DNA of 6,253 nucleotides from Candidatus Omnitrophota bacterium (GCA_016193195.1 JACPSQ010000024.1:1-6253); one strand, 5' to 3'; shown: positions 1 through 5,022, counted from the first letter of the stretch. The notes: generated by a model not told the origin, from the sequence alone. Program-made: numbers and translations.

Positions 1-119
1 AGGAACGCGCCCAGGCGTTGCTCCGGGAAGCGACAGACTCGCTGGACCGCCTTCCCCTGAACGGCCTGGCCCCTTCGTACCGGCAATTAGCCAGATACGC
101 GGTCTCGCGGAGGAGCTGA
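1..119 (+). CDS. Polyprenyl diphosphate synthase, C-terminal end (partial)
   Basis: The third frame is open from base 3 to a TGA at 117-119 and gives 38 residues. They are a helical tail with the pattern A-x-x-x-L-D-x-L-P, then L-A-x-Y-A-V-x-R-R. This is the typical ending of trans-isoprenyl diphosphate synthases of the IspB/HepT type, where the last helices read roughly 'AL..LP......L..LA.Y...R'. The family lengthens isoprenyl diphosphates to make the side chain of quinones, which suits a gene next to a quinol-oxidising complex. The catalytic DDxxD motifs would lie upstream of the window, so the call rests only on the tail pattern. The other two frames close early or run on without a family signature. 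The gene is cut by the window edge, not visibly broken. Confidence 0.7.
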   Translation, partial: ERAQALLREATDSLDRLPLNGLAPSYRQLARYAVSRRS

Positions 120-138
120 CGTGCGCTCACCGTTACGT

Positions 139-223
139 ATTTTAGATTTTAGATTTTGGATTTTCGATCGTGTGACTTGCGCTCAGGCACGGAATCCAAA
201 ATCCAAAATCCAAAATCCAAAAT
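139..223. repeat. Facing heptamer arrays (ATTTTRG / AATCCAA) before tatA
   Basis: Bases 139-166 are four tandem 7-mers: ATTTTAG, ATTTTAG, ATTTTGG and ATTTTCG. Bases 193-223 are four copies of AATCCAA plus AAT, which is the reverse complement of ATTTTGG repeated. The two arrays therefore face each other as an imperfect inverted repeat across about 26 bases, and short CGTG (169-172) and CACG (188-191) arms extend the pairing inward. The block is very AT-rich against GC-rich flanks. It fills most of the 119-base gap between the polyprenyl synthase and tatA. It lacks the GC stem and T-run of an intrinsic terminator. Function is unknown; it could fold as a long weak RNA hairpin or act as AT-rich promoter DNA. 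Confidence 0.85.
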
Positions 224-238
224 AACGAAGGAGAGCAC

Positions 239-415
239 ATGAACATCGGGTGGGGTGAGCTACTGGTGGTCTTCGGGGTCATTTTGCTGCTTGTTGGCGC
301 GCGCCGGCTGCCGGAGATCGGCCGGTCCATCGGTGAGGCCATTCGGGAGTTTCAAAGCGCCCTCCGAGGGAAATCCGACAAGGGCGACCACCACAGGGAG
401 AAACCGAGGTCATGA
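239..415 (+). CDS. tatA: TatA-like twin-arginine translocase subunit (58 aa)
   Basis: The small membrane protein TatA forms the export pore that carries folded proteins with twin-arginine signals across the inner membrane. The start ATG follows AAGGAG (228-233) by five bases. The N-terminus has G-E-L-L at residues 6-9, with a polar residue (E7) at the usual site. One transmembrane helix spans about residues 7-20, the short hinge G-A-R-R-L-P is at 20-25, and an amphipathic helix ending in E-F-Q runs over 26-42. A charged tail of about 15 residues follows. The residue before the hinge glycine is V19, where Phe is common. At 58 residues it is at the short end for TatA; TatB is less likely because it has a longer helix and tail. 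Its stop overlaps the Rieske start (ATGA), so translation of the two is probably coupled. It is likely the TatA used for Rieske export. Confidence 0.88.
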   Translation: MNIGWGELLVVFGVILLLVGARRLPEIGRSIGEAIREFQSALRGKSDKGDHHREKPRS

Positions 416-939
416 TCAATCTTGCGGAGCAACAGCTCTGGCGCGCCTTGGAAGAGCGGTTCGGCCGCCGCCAGTTTCTGCTGAAATCCGGCTGGGCGTT
501 CTTCTGGCTCTTTTTGGGGGGGTGGCTGCTGTCGAATCTCAAGTACCTCTTCCCGAACGTCCTGTATGAGCCCACCCTCTCGTTTAAGGCGGGCAGGCCC
601 AACGAGTATGCCCTGGGGGTGAGCGAAAAGTGGAAGAAGAGCCAGCGCTCCTGGATCGTCCGAACGGAGGAAGGCTTCTACTGCTTCTGGGCTCGGTGCA
701 CGCACCTTGGCTGCACGCCCAACTGGTTTGACGTTGAGGGGCGGTTCAAGTGCCCGTGCCACGGGTCCAACTTCAACCAGTCCGGGGACGTCATCGCCGG
801 CCCGGCCCCGAAGCCGTTGTGGCGTTGCGCGATCAAGCTCGCCGAGGATGGGCAGCTCTTCATCGATAAAGGCCGGTTGGAAAACCGCCCGGGGCTGCGT
901 GAGCAGGGGGATTTCTTCCTGCCGTACAAGAGCGCGTAG
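412..939 (+). CDS. petC: Rieske [2Fe-2S] iron-sulfur subunit of a quinol:cytochrome oxidoreductase
   Basis: This 175-residue protein takes one electron from quinol at the outer (Qo) site and passes it to a cytochrome c. Residues 18-25 (G-R-R-Q-F-L-L-K) form a twin-arginine export motif ahead of a single membrane anchor at about 27-45, so the cluster domain sits outside the membrane. The Rieske fold shows both cluster boxes: C-T-H-L-G-C at 96-101 and C-P-C-H-G-S at 114-119. Ligands are C96, H98, C114 and H117, and C101-C116 form the usual disulfide. The proline loop G-P-A-P-K-P-L follows at 130-136. All key residues are present. The ATG at 412 overlaps the tatA stop by four bases; AGGGAG (395-400) is the likely ribosome-binding site. 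Cytochrome b follows after a repeat-filled gap. The symbol follows the b6-type partner; qcrA would be an equal choice. Confidence 0.93.
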   Translation: MINLAEQQLWRALEERFGRRQFLLKSGWAFFWLFLGGWLLSNLKYLFPNVLYEPTLSFKAGRPNEYALGVSEKWKKSQRSWIVRTEEGFYCFWARCTHLGCTPNWFDVEGRFKCPCHGSNFNQSGDVIAGPAPKPLWRCAIKLAEDGQLFIDKGRLENRPGLREQGDFFLPYKSA

Positions 940-942
940 ATG

Positions 943-1060
943 AGTCCGAAGTCCGTAGTCGGTAGTCCGAAGCAACTGCCTCATACGAGTCGCTACAGAC
1001 CGACACGAGTCGCGCTGGGTCCCATCCACTACGGACTATGGACTATGGACTATGGACTAT
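943..1060. repeat. Facing heptamer arrays (AGTCCGT / ACTATGG) between Rieske and cytochrome b genes
   Basis: Bases 943-970 are four 7-mers: AGTCCGA, AGTCCGT, AGTCGGT and AGTCCGA. Bases 1028-1060 are ACTACGG, three copies of ACTATGG, and ACTAT. The right array read in reverse complement is AGTCCAT/AGTCCGT, so the arrays are inverted relative to each other across about 57 bases. The spacer holds a 9-base direct repeat, ACGAGTCGC, at 985-993 and 1005-1013. The cytochrome b start codon (1052-1054) lies inside the last full right-hand copy. The right array puts ATG at 1038, 1045 and 1052, one in each frame; the left array puts TAG at 956 and 963. Architecture matches the block before tatA although the word differs. 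Confidence 0.88.
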
Positions 1061-2836
1061 AAGAAGACGAAGGTCTGGAAGTCGATCTTTCGCCACGACT
1101 TCAGCGATACGCCGCGGACGCGCCTCCAGCGGATTTTCGGCAACGTCTTCCTCCACCTCCACCCGGTCCGGATCGCCAAGGACGCGCTCCGGGTGACGTA
1201 CACCTGGGGACTGGGCGGCCTCTCGTTCTACCTCTTCCTCGTCTTGACGGTGACCGGCATCCTCTTGATGTTCTACTACCGGCCCGCCAGCGTGCTTGCC
1301 TATCAGGACATCAAAGATCTCTCCTACGCGGTGACACTGGGACAACTCCTGCGCAACATGCACCGGTGGGCCGCCCATCTCATGGTGGTCACCGTCATCT
1401 TCCACATGGTCCGGGTCTTTTTGACCGGCGCCTACAAGCCGCCGCGGGAGTATAACTGGGTCGTCGGGGTTCTCCTGCTCGTCATGACCCTCTTCCTGAG
1501 CTATACCGGCTACCTCCTGCCGTGGGACCAGCTCGCGCTCTGGGCGGTGACCGTCGGGGCGCAGATGGCGGCCAACTCCCCGATGCTGGGCAACGAGGGG
1601 CCGTTCCGCCTGCCGTTCATCACGACGGCGAACGACGCCCGCTTCGGCCTGATCGGGGGCACGATGATCGGCGATGCGACGCTCATCCGGTTCTACGTCC
1701 TCCACTGCATCGCGGTGCCCTTCATCTTCTGCATCTTCCTCTCTGTGCACCTCTGGCGCGTCCGGAAGGACAGCTTCTCCAAGCAGACCGGCGAGAAGGT
1801 GGACGTCTGGCCGCACCTGGTGTCGCGTGAGTTCGTCGCCGCCCTCCTCGTCACGGTGATCCTCTTTGTGTGGTCGCTGGCGCTCAACGCCCCCCTGGAG
1901 GCTGAAGCGAACCTCAACGTGACGCCCAATCCTTCCAAGGCGCCCTGGTACTTCGTCGGTCTCCAGGAGCTGCTGGTCTACTTTGATCCCTGGATCGCGG
2001 GCGTGGTGCTCCCGGGCCTCATCATCATCGGGCTCATGGCGATCCCCTATGTGGATACGAATCCCAAGGGGGTAGGCTCCTGGGCCAGGATGCGATGGAG
2101 GCGCCTCGGCATGCTCCCCCTCTGGTACCCGGAAGAGCGCCCCTTCGCCGTCTCGGTCTTTATGCTGGGGATCCTCATGTGGTTCGTCCTCATCTTCATC
2201 GGGGTCTACTGTCGAGGCCCGAACTGGGAGTGGTACTGGCCGTGGGAGCCGTGGAGCTATCGGCGCATCACGAAGCTGACGCTCAAGAACCTTCCGAACC
2301 TGTGGGGCGGCCTGCTCCTCGCAGGCTACTTCCTGCTCGGCTCGCCCATTCCGAAAACGGTCAAGACGCTCATCTCGGCCAAGGCGGGTCCGAAGGCGCC
2401 CGCCGTCGTCTCGGCCCTCCTCCACCTGGGGCTGGGGATCCTCATGTCCGTTGCCCTGTTTGTGCCGCTCCTGGCGGCCCCGGACCCCGACTACCCGCTG
2501 CGAAGCCTCCACCCGACGCTGTTTGAAGCGTTGGGCCGCTCGATCAACGCCCCTGTCGTCTCCGGGATGTACCACCTCGTGCGCCAAGCCGGTCCGACGG
2601 TTGGTTACGCCCTCATCGCGGGACTCATCGGCCTGGTGGGGCTTGCCTTCGGCTGGATCGGGACGCGCTTCGCGACGTTCAAGGACCGCCTGTACGAGGA
2701 GCTTGGCCCGATCAAATACGCGATCGTCATGGGGCTCTTCATGATGATGATGGGCGTCCTGGGGAAGATCGTCTTGCGCCTGCTCTTCGGAATCAAGTAC
2801 CTCATGAGCTTCCCGGCCTTCAATTTCAACATCTAA
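1052..2836 (+). CDS. petB: Fused cytochrome b (b6 + subunit IV type) with C-terminal membrane extension
   Basis: This 594-residue membrane protein is the quinol-oxidising core of a Rieske/cyt b complex. Helix two carries H104 and H118 (14 apart; M-H-R-W and F-H-M-V-R) and helix four carries H218 and H233 (15 apart; V-L-H and V-H-L-W), the spacing of b6-type proteins. These bind the two b hemes. A subunit-IV-like half follows (about 259-390), with A-P-W-Y at 297-300 where PEWY is usual, so the Glu is missing. The Cys that binds heme c_i in b6 aligns with G53 (W-G-L-G-G) and is absent. Residues from about 415 on add roughly four further membrane helices not found in standard cytochrome b. About 11 helices are visible in all. 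The ATG lies in a heptamer array with no clear Shine-Dalgarno; no other start exists between the upstream in-frame stop at 956 and here, so the start could be a few codons off only if downstream. Confidence 0.92.
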   Translation: MDYKKTKVWKSIFRHDFSDTPRTRLQRIFGNVFLHLHPVRIAKDALRVTYTWGLGGLSFYLFLVLTVTGILLMFYYRPASVLAYQDIKDLSYAVTLGQLLRNMHRWAAHLMVVTVIFHMVRVFLTGAYKPPREYNWVVGVLLLVMTLFLSYTGYLLPWDQLALWAVTVGAQMAANSPMLGNEGPFRLPFITTANDARFGLIGGTMIGDATLIRFYVLHCIAVPFIFCIFLSVHLWRVRKDSFSKQTGEKVDVWPHLVSREFVAALLVTVILFVWSLALNAPLEAEANLNVTPNPSKAPWYFVGLQELLVYFDPWIAGVVLPGLIIIGLMAIPYVDTNPKGVGSWARMRWRRLGMLPLWYPEERPFAVSVFMLGILMWFVLIFIGVYCRGPNWEWYWPWEPWSYRRITKLTLKNLPNLWGGLLLAGYFLLGSPIPKTVKTLISAKAGPKAPAVVSALLHLGLGILMSVALFVPLLAAPDPDYPLRSLHPTLFEALGRSINAPVVSGMYHLVRQAGPTVGYALIAGLIGLVGLAFGWIGTRFATFKDRLYEELGPIKYAIVMGLFMMMMGVLGKIVLRLLFGIKYLMSFPAFNFNI

Positions 2837-2842
2837 GGAGAT

Positions 2843-2957
2843 GATCCCACCGCCTGTCGCGACCACCCAATCTACCCCACCACCTGTCGTTGGGGCAAAG
2901 CGCCAATGCCGCCTCCGGCGGCATCGACAGGTGGTGGGGGCGCCAGGTGGTGGGATC
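2843..2957. repeat. Nested palindrome A in the cytochrome b-cytochrome c gap
   Basis: An outer stem pairs GATCCCACCGCCTG (2843-2856) with CAGGTGGTGGGATC (2944-2957), 14 bases with one G/T mismatch. Inside it, CCCCACCACCTGTCG (2875-2889) and CGACAGGTGGTGGGG (2925-2939) make a perfect 15-bp stem. Its loop holds two small hairpins: TTGGGGC-aaa-GCGCCAA (2890-2906, one mismatch) and ATGCCGCC-tcc-GGCGGCAT (2906-2924, perfect 8 bp). The arms share the word CCCACCACCTG. The block could be a mobile palindromic element of the REP/MITE kind, a folded RNA within the operon transcript, or a cruciform site. It has no terminator-like T-run. No family is recognised. Confidence 0.85.
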
Positions 2958-3048
2958 CCATCACCTGTTTCGGGCTGCCGCAGGCAGCCCGCCTCTCTGT
3001 CGTTCAGGTCCCAGGCCCGCCAGTGGCGGGTTAAACAGGTGATGGGAT
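2955..3048. repeat. Nested palindrome B abutting the cytochrome c start
   Basis: ATCCCATCACCTGTTT (2955-2970) and AAACAGGTGATGGGAT (3033-3048) are perfect 16-base inverted repeats. The interior holds CGGGCTGCC-gca-GGCAGCCCG (2971-2991, 9 bp) and CCCGCC-agt-GGCGGG (3016-3030, 6 bp). The arms carry CCCATCACCTGT, a close relative of the CCCACCACCTG word of palindrome A, and the two blocks overlap by three bases, so they look like tandem versions of one element. The right arm contains the cytochrome c ribosome-binding site and the first two bases of its start codon; folding of this stem in mRNA would hide both. Confidence 0.87.
3037..3043 (+). promoter_or_regulatory. Ribosome-binding site supplied by palindrome arm
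   Basis: AGGTGAT matches the 3' part of the canonical anti-Shine-Dalgarno complement and sits three bases before the ATG at 3047, with its AGG core seven bases upstream. It lies wholly inside the right arm of the 16-bp palindrome, so the repeat both provides the site and could sequester it. That control is inferred from pairing alone. Confidence 0.5.
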
Positions 3049-4288
3049 GAAGCGGCTGCTCTTTCTGGCGCTCACCGCCCTCCTCTTCGGCCTCTTTGTG
3101 CTCGCCATGTGGCAGGACACGCACCGCGAGTGGACGCACGAGCAGCACCGGTTCCTGAAAACCCTGGAACCGCACGAGCGGCGGGGGCTTTCCGGCGGCA
3201 TCAAGCAGGTCATCATCTCGGAGCTCCACCGCGTGGACCGATGCACCACGTGTCACCTGGCCATTGACAGGCCTCAGCTTGCGCTCGCCGAGCAGCCCTT
3301 CACCGCGCACCCTGGGAAGTTCCTTGAGTGGCATCCGGTTGAGCAGTTCGGCTGCACGGTCTGCCATGGGGGGCAGGGCCTAGCGACCGACGTGGCGGCC
3401 GCGCACGGCGACGTGCCGGACTGGGAAGAGCCTCTGCTGCGCGGGCCCCTGGTCCAGGCCTCCTGCCGGCAGTGCCACGGCAACCTGGAAACGATTGAGG
3501 CGTTCGCCCCCCAGTTGGTGAAGGGGAGGCGGCTCTTCCTGGCGAAGGGCTGCTACGGGTGCCACGCCATCAAGGACTTCGGCCAGATGGTGTCGCAGGA
3601 CCTCACCGAGGTGGGATCAAAATCATATCAGCTCATCGAAGCAGACTTCGAGATGATGGCTCCACCGCACGATCGGATCCGTTGGTTCATGAGGAAGCTC
3701 AAGAACCCTCGGATGCTCAATCCCGGCGTGCGGCCGGAGCAGCTCCCCCCGGGAGAGGAAGAAGTCTATCCCAGCGCGATGCCGAATTTCGGCCTCTCGG
3801 ATGACGAGATTCAAGCGCTGAGCGTCTATCTCCTCAGCCTCACCGTTTCCAATCCGCCGGCCTCGTATGTGACCCCGGCCCATCCCGAACCGACGCCGAT
3901 CTTCACGTCGCTGATCGAGCAGGGCAAGGCGGTCTTCGAAAAGAACGGCTGCGCCGCCTGCCACGGAATCGAGGGTCGGGGGGGGCGGAGGAACTGGAAT
4001 GCGGGCTTGAGAGGAGAGGTCCCGCCGCTTGTGTCTGTGAAGGCCTACTACGGCAACGAGGTCGAGAGCCTGAAGAGCCTCATTCGCTATGGGCGCCAGC
4101 CGATCCCGCGGGCCGACCCGACGCGCCCCCGCCCATCGCTTTACATGCCGGCCTGGAAAGGCCGCATCTCCGAGGAGGAGCTGGATGCGCTGGTCGCCTA
4201 CCTCTTCTCGCTCTCCGAGCACCTCGAGCCGCCGCCTGCATCCCCCGCGCCAATCGTTGAGAACGCGCCGCCTCTCAAAGAGAATTGA
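3047..4288 (+). CDS. Membrane-anchored pentaheme cytochrome c
   Basis: This 413-residue protein is the likely electron acceptor of the Rieske/cyt b pair, taking the place of cytochrome c1 or f. An uncleaved-looking hydrophobic helix (4-21) would anchor it with the rest outside the membrane. Five CxxCH heme-binding motifs are present: C66-H70, C103-H107, C140-H144, C169-H173 and C302-H306. The first three lie close together with extra histidines (H61, H88, H96, H120) that could be sixth ligands, as in small multiheme domains. The last two belong to class I-like single-heme domains with candidate Met ligands at M245 (A-M-P-N-F) and M367 (Y-M-P-A-W). The tail (390-413) is Pro-rich. The start ATG is chosen because the hydrophobic anchor begins at once and AGGTGAT precedes it. 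The gap before it is filled with palindromes. Its TGA lies within the -35 box of the next unit. Heme count is direct; the role is inferred from neighbours. Confidence 0.9.
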   Translation: MKRLLFLALTALLFGLFVLAMWQDTHREWTHEQHRFLKTLEPHERRGLSGGIKQVIISELHRVDRCTTCHLAIDRPQLALAEQPFTAHPGKFLEWHPVEQFGCTVCHGGQGLATDVAAAHGDVPDWEEPLLRGPLVQASCRQCHGNLETIEAFAPQLVKGRRLFLAKGCYGCHAIKDFGQMVSQDLTEVGSKSYQLIEADFEMMAPPHDRIRWFMRKLKNPRMLNPGVRPEQLPPGEEEVYPSAMPNFGLSDDEIQALSVYLLSLTVSNPPASYVTPAHPEPTPIFTSLIEQGKAVFEKNGCAACHGIEGRGGRRNWNAGLRGEVPPLVSVKAYYGNEVESLKSLIRYGRQPIPRADPTRPRPSLYMPAWKGRISEEELDALVAYLFSLSEHLEPPPASPAPIVENAPPLKEN

Positions 4289-4313
4289 CAGAGGTGGAGC
4301 GATGGCCTATACT
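4285..4313 (+). promoter_or_regulatory. Near-consensus sigma-70 promoter for the toxin-antitoxin pair
   Basis: TTGACA (4285-4290, 6/6) and TATACT (4308-4313, 5/6) are 17 bases apart, the optimal spacing. In such GC-rich DNA this is striking. Transcription would begin near 4320, just before the palindrome and antitoxin start. The -35 box contains the TGA stop of the cytochrome c gene. It implies the pair is transcribed independently of the respiratory cluster. Confidence 0.72.
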
Positions 4314-4320
4314 TTGAATA

Positions 4321-4344
4321 GACCAATATTCTGGTCAATATTGG
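4321..4344. promoter_or_regulatory. Operator-like dyad over antitoxin leader
   Basis: CCAATATT (4323-4330) and AATATTGG (4337-4344) are perfect inverted repeats around six bases. GACC (4321-4324) with GGTC (4333-4336) is nested in it, and CAATATT recurs as a direct repeat 12 bases apart (4324, 4336). Two AATATT half-sites about one helical turn apart fit binding by two repressor dimers. Phd/YefM antitoxins usually repress their own promoters through such palindromes. It runs into the GGAGG ribosome-binding site (4343-4347). Binding is inferred. Confidence 0.6.
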
Positions 4345-4351
4345 AGGTCCG

Positions 4352-4630
4352 ATGGCGAAGACCCTCCCGATCTCAGAAGTGAAGACGCACCTGCCGGAGC
4401 TGGTGAGCAAGGTGGAGGACCGTGACGAGCAGATCGTGGTGACACGCAACGGAAAGCCAGCTGCTGTCATCCTCAGCTACGGTGAGTACGAGCGCCTCCG
4501 GGACACCCTGGATGTGCTCAGTGATCCGGCCATGATGCGCCAGATTCACCGTAGCGTCGCGTATTTTGCCAGGGGAGGCAAAGGCAGAAGCTTCGAGGAT
4601 GTCTTCGGGGAACCGCTCCTCCGGGGGTAA
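4352..4630 (+). CDS. Type II antitoxin, Phd/YefM family
   Basis: This 92-residue protein would neutralise the toxin encoded next to it and repress the shared promoter. The N-terminal half has the Phd/YefM fold pattern: a start strand with S-E-V-K at 8-11, a helix with L-P-E-L-V at 14-18, then I-V-V-T-R-N-G-K-P-A-A-V-I at 28-40, which forms the DNA-binding core dimer, and S-Y-G-E-Y-E-R-L at 42-49. The C-terminal part (about 55-92) is the region that normally wraps the toxin. The ATG is four bases after GGAGG (4343-4347). The toxin start follows its stop by 23 bases. Length is normal for the family (80-95). The pair sits between the respiratory cluster and mnmA, a common mobile cargo position, though no mobile element is visible. 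Confidence 0.9.
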   Translation: MAKTLPISEVKTHLPELVSKVEDRDEQIVVTRNGKPAAVILSYGEYERLRDTLDVLSDPAMMRQIHRSVAYFARGGKGRSFEDVFGEPLLRG

Positions 4631-4653
4631 GCCATCCTGGCGACTCCCCTGCG

Positions 4654-4953
4654 ATGACCGTCTGTCGCGTCAGCATTCCGCCGCATGTCACCAACGTGCT
4701 GACGCACCTGCCACCCGCCGTCAAGCGCGACGCCAAACAGGCCGTCCGTATCCTCAGCCAGGACCCATACGCCGGAGAGCCGCTTGAGCGCGAGCTCCAT
4801 GGATTGTGGAAGTACCGGATCCGTACCTTTCGGATTGTCTATCGCATCGTGACAGAAGAGCGACTCATCCAGGTGATGGCCGTAGGCCCCCGCGACACGA
4901 TTTATGAAGTCGTGCGCGCAGCTGTCCGCCAGAGAAAACAGGTGCCGGCCTAA
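4654..4953 (+). CDS. Type II toxin, RelE/ParE family
   Basis: This 99-residue basic protein resembles the RelE/ParE fold; RelE members cut mRNA at the ribosome, while ParE members poison gyrase. The N-terminus (R-V-S-I-P-P at 5-10, then L-P-P-A-V-K at 19-24) is the usual first strand and helix. The core L-H-G-L-W-K-Y-R-I-R at 48-57, F-R-I-V-Y at 59-63 and V-G-P-R-D-T-I-Y at 77-84 matches the RelE beta-sheet. Basic and aromatic residues seen where RelE catalytic ones lie are K53, R55, R60, R80 and Y84, so RNase activity is more likely than gyrase targeting. The frequent 'GHR' reads G-P-R here. No strong ribosome-binding site precedes the ATG; coupling to the upstream antitoxin, which ends 23 bases before, is likely. 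No alternative in-frame start lies between. Confidence 0.88.
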   Translation: MTVCRVSIPPHVTNVLTHLPPAVKRDAKQAVRILSQDPYAGEPLERELHGLWKYRIRTFRIVYRIVTEERLIQVMAVGPRDTIYEVVRAAVRQRKQVPA

Positions 4954-4968
4954 CTACCTCAAAAATGC

Positions 4969-5022
4969 GTGAAAAGCGTGCTTTTAGTCACCTGCGGCTG
5001 CCAGATGGATGAACGGGAGTGA
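4969..5022 (+). pseudogene. MiaB-like N-terminal remnant or leader peptide before mnmA
   Basis: From GTG 4969 to TGA 5020-5022 the frame encodes 17 residues, V-K-S-V-L-L-V-T-C-G-C-Q-M-D-E-R-E. The stretch T-C-G-C-Q-M-D-E-R-E closely resembles the conserved start of MiaB, T-[YF]-G-C-Q-M-N-E-x-[DE], which attaches a methylthio group to tRNA A37; the first Cys of its Fe-S site is the C of GCQMN. The frame then stops, and the TGA shares its last base with the mnmA ATG. No ribosome-binding site precedes GTG 4969. The simplest reading is a miaB gene deleted except for its first codons. Alternatives are a short Cys-containing leader peptide coupled to mnmA, or chance. Confidence 0.45.

Noticed and set aside
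120..238. Intrinsic terminator after the polyprenyl synthase gene
   Set aside because: The inverted heptamers are AT-rich with a long loop and no GC stem followed by T-run, so a terminator call is not supported.
352..1029. Minus-strand open frame of 225 codons
   Set aside because: Antisense to the Rieske gene, which has full cluster motifs; no recognisable protein features.
3029..3036. GTTAAAC resembling an integron attC core (GTTRRRY)
   Set aside because: The paired inverse core is missing at the left arm (GTTTCGG), and no integrase or cassette array is present.
2843..3048. CRISPR array or tRNA-like RNA
   Set aside because: Repeats alternate in orientation with no equal spacers, and the small hairpins lack the D-loop, anticodon and T-loop consensus of a tRNA.
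2841..3050. 69-codon + strand frame between cytochrome b and c
   Set aside because: It is made wholly of palindromic repeats, its ATG touches the AAGGAG with no spacing, and the Pro/Arg/Gly-rich product resembles no protein. The ATGA overlap with cytochrome c follows from the repeat.
1043..3367. Minus-strand open frame of 774 codons
   Set aside because: It lies opposite cytochrome b and the start of cytochrome c, is rich in Arg/Asp/Glu/His/Pro as expected from antisense of GC-rich codons, and shows no domain pattern.
4972..4985. AAAAGC-GT-GCTTTT dyad before mnmA
   Set aside because: The two-base spacer cannot form a hairpin loop, the stem is AT-rich and there is no T-run; it fits codons of the MiaB-like stub as well as any operator.
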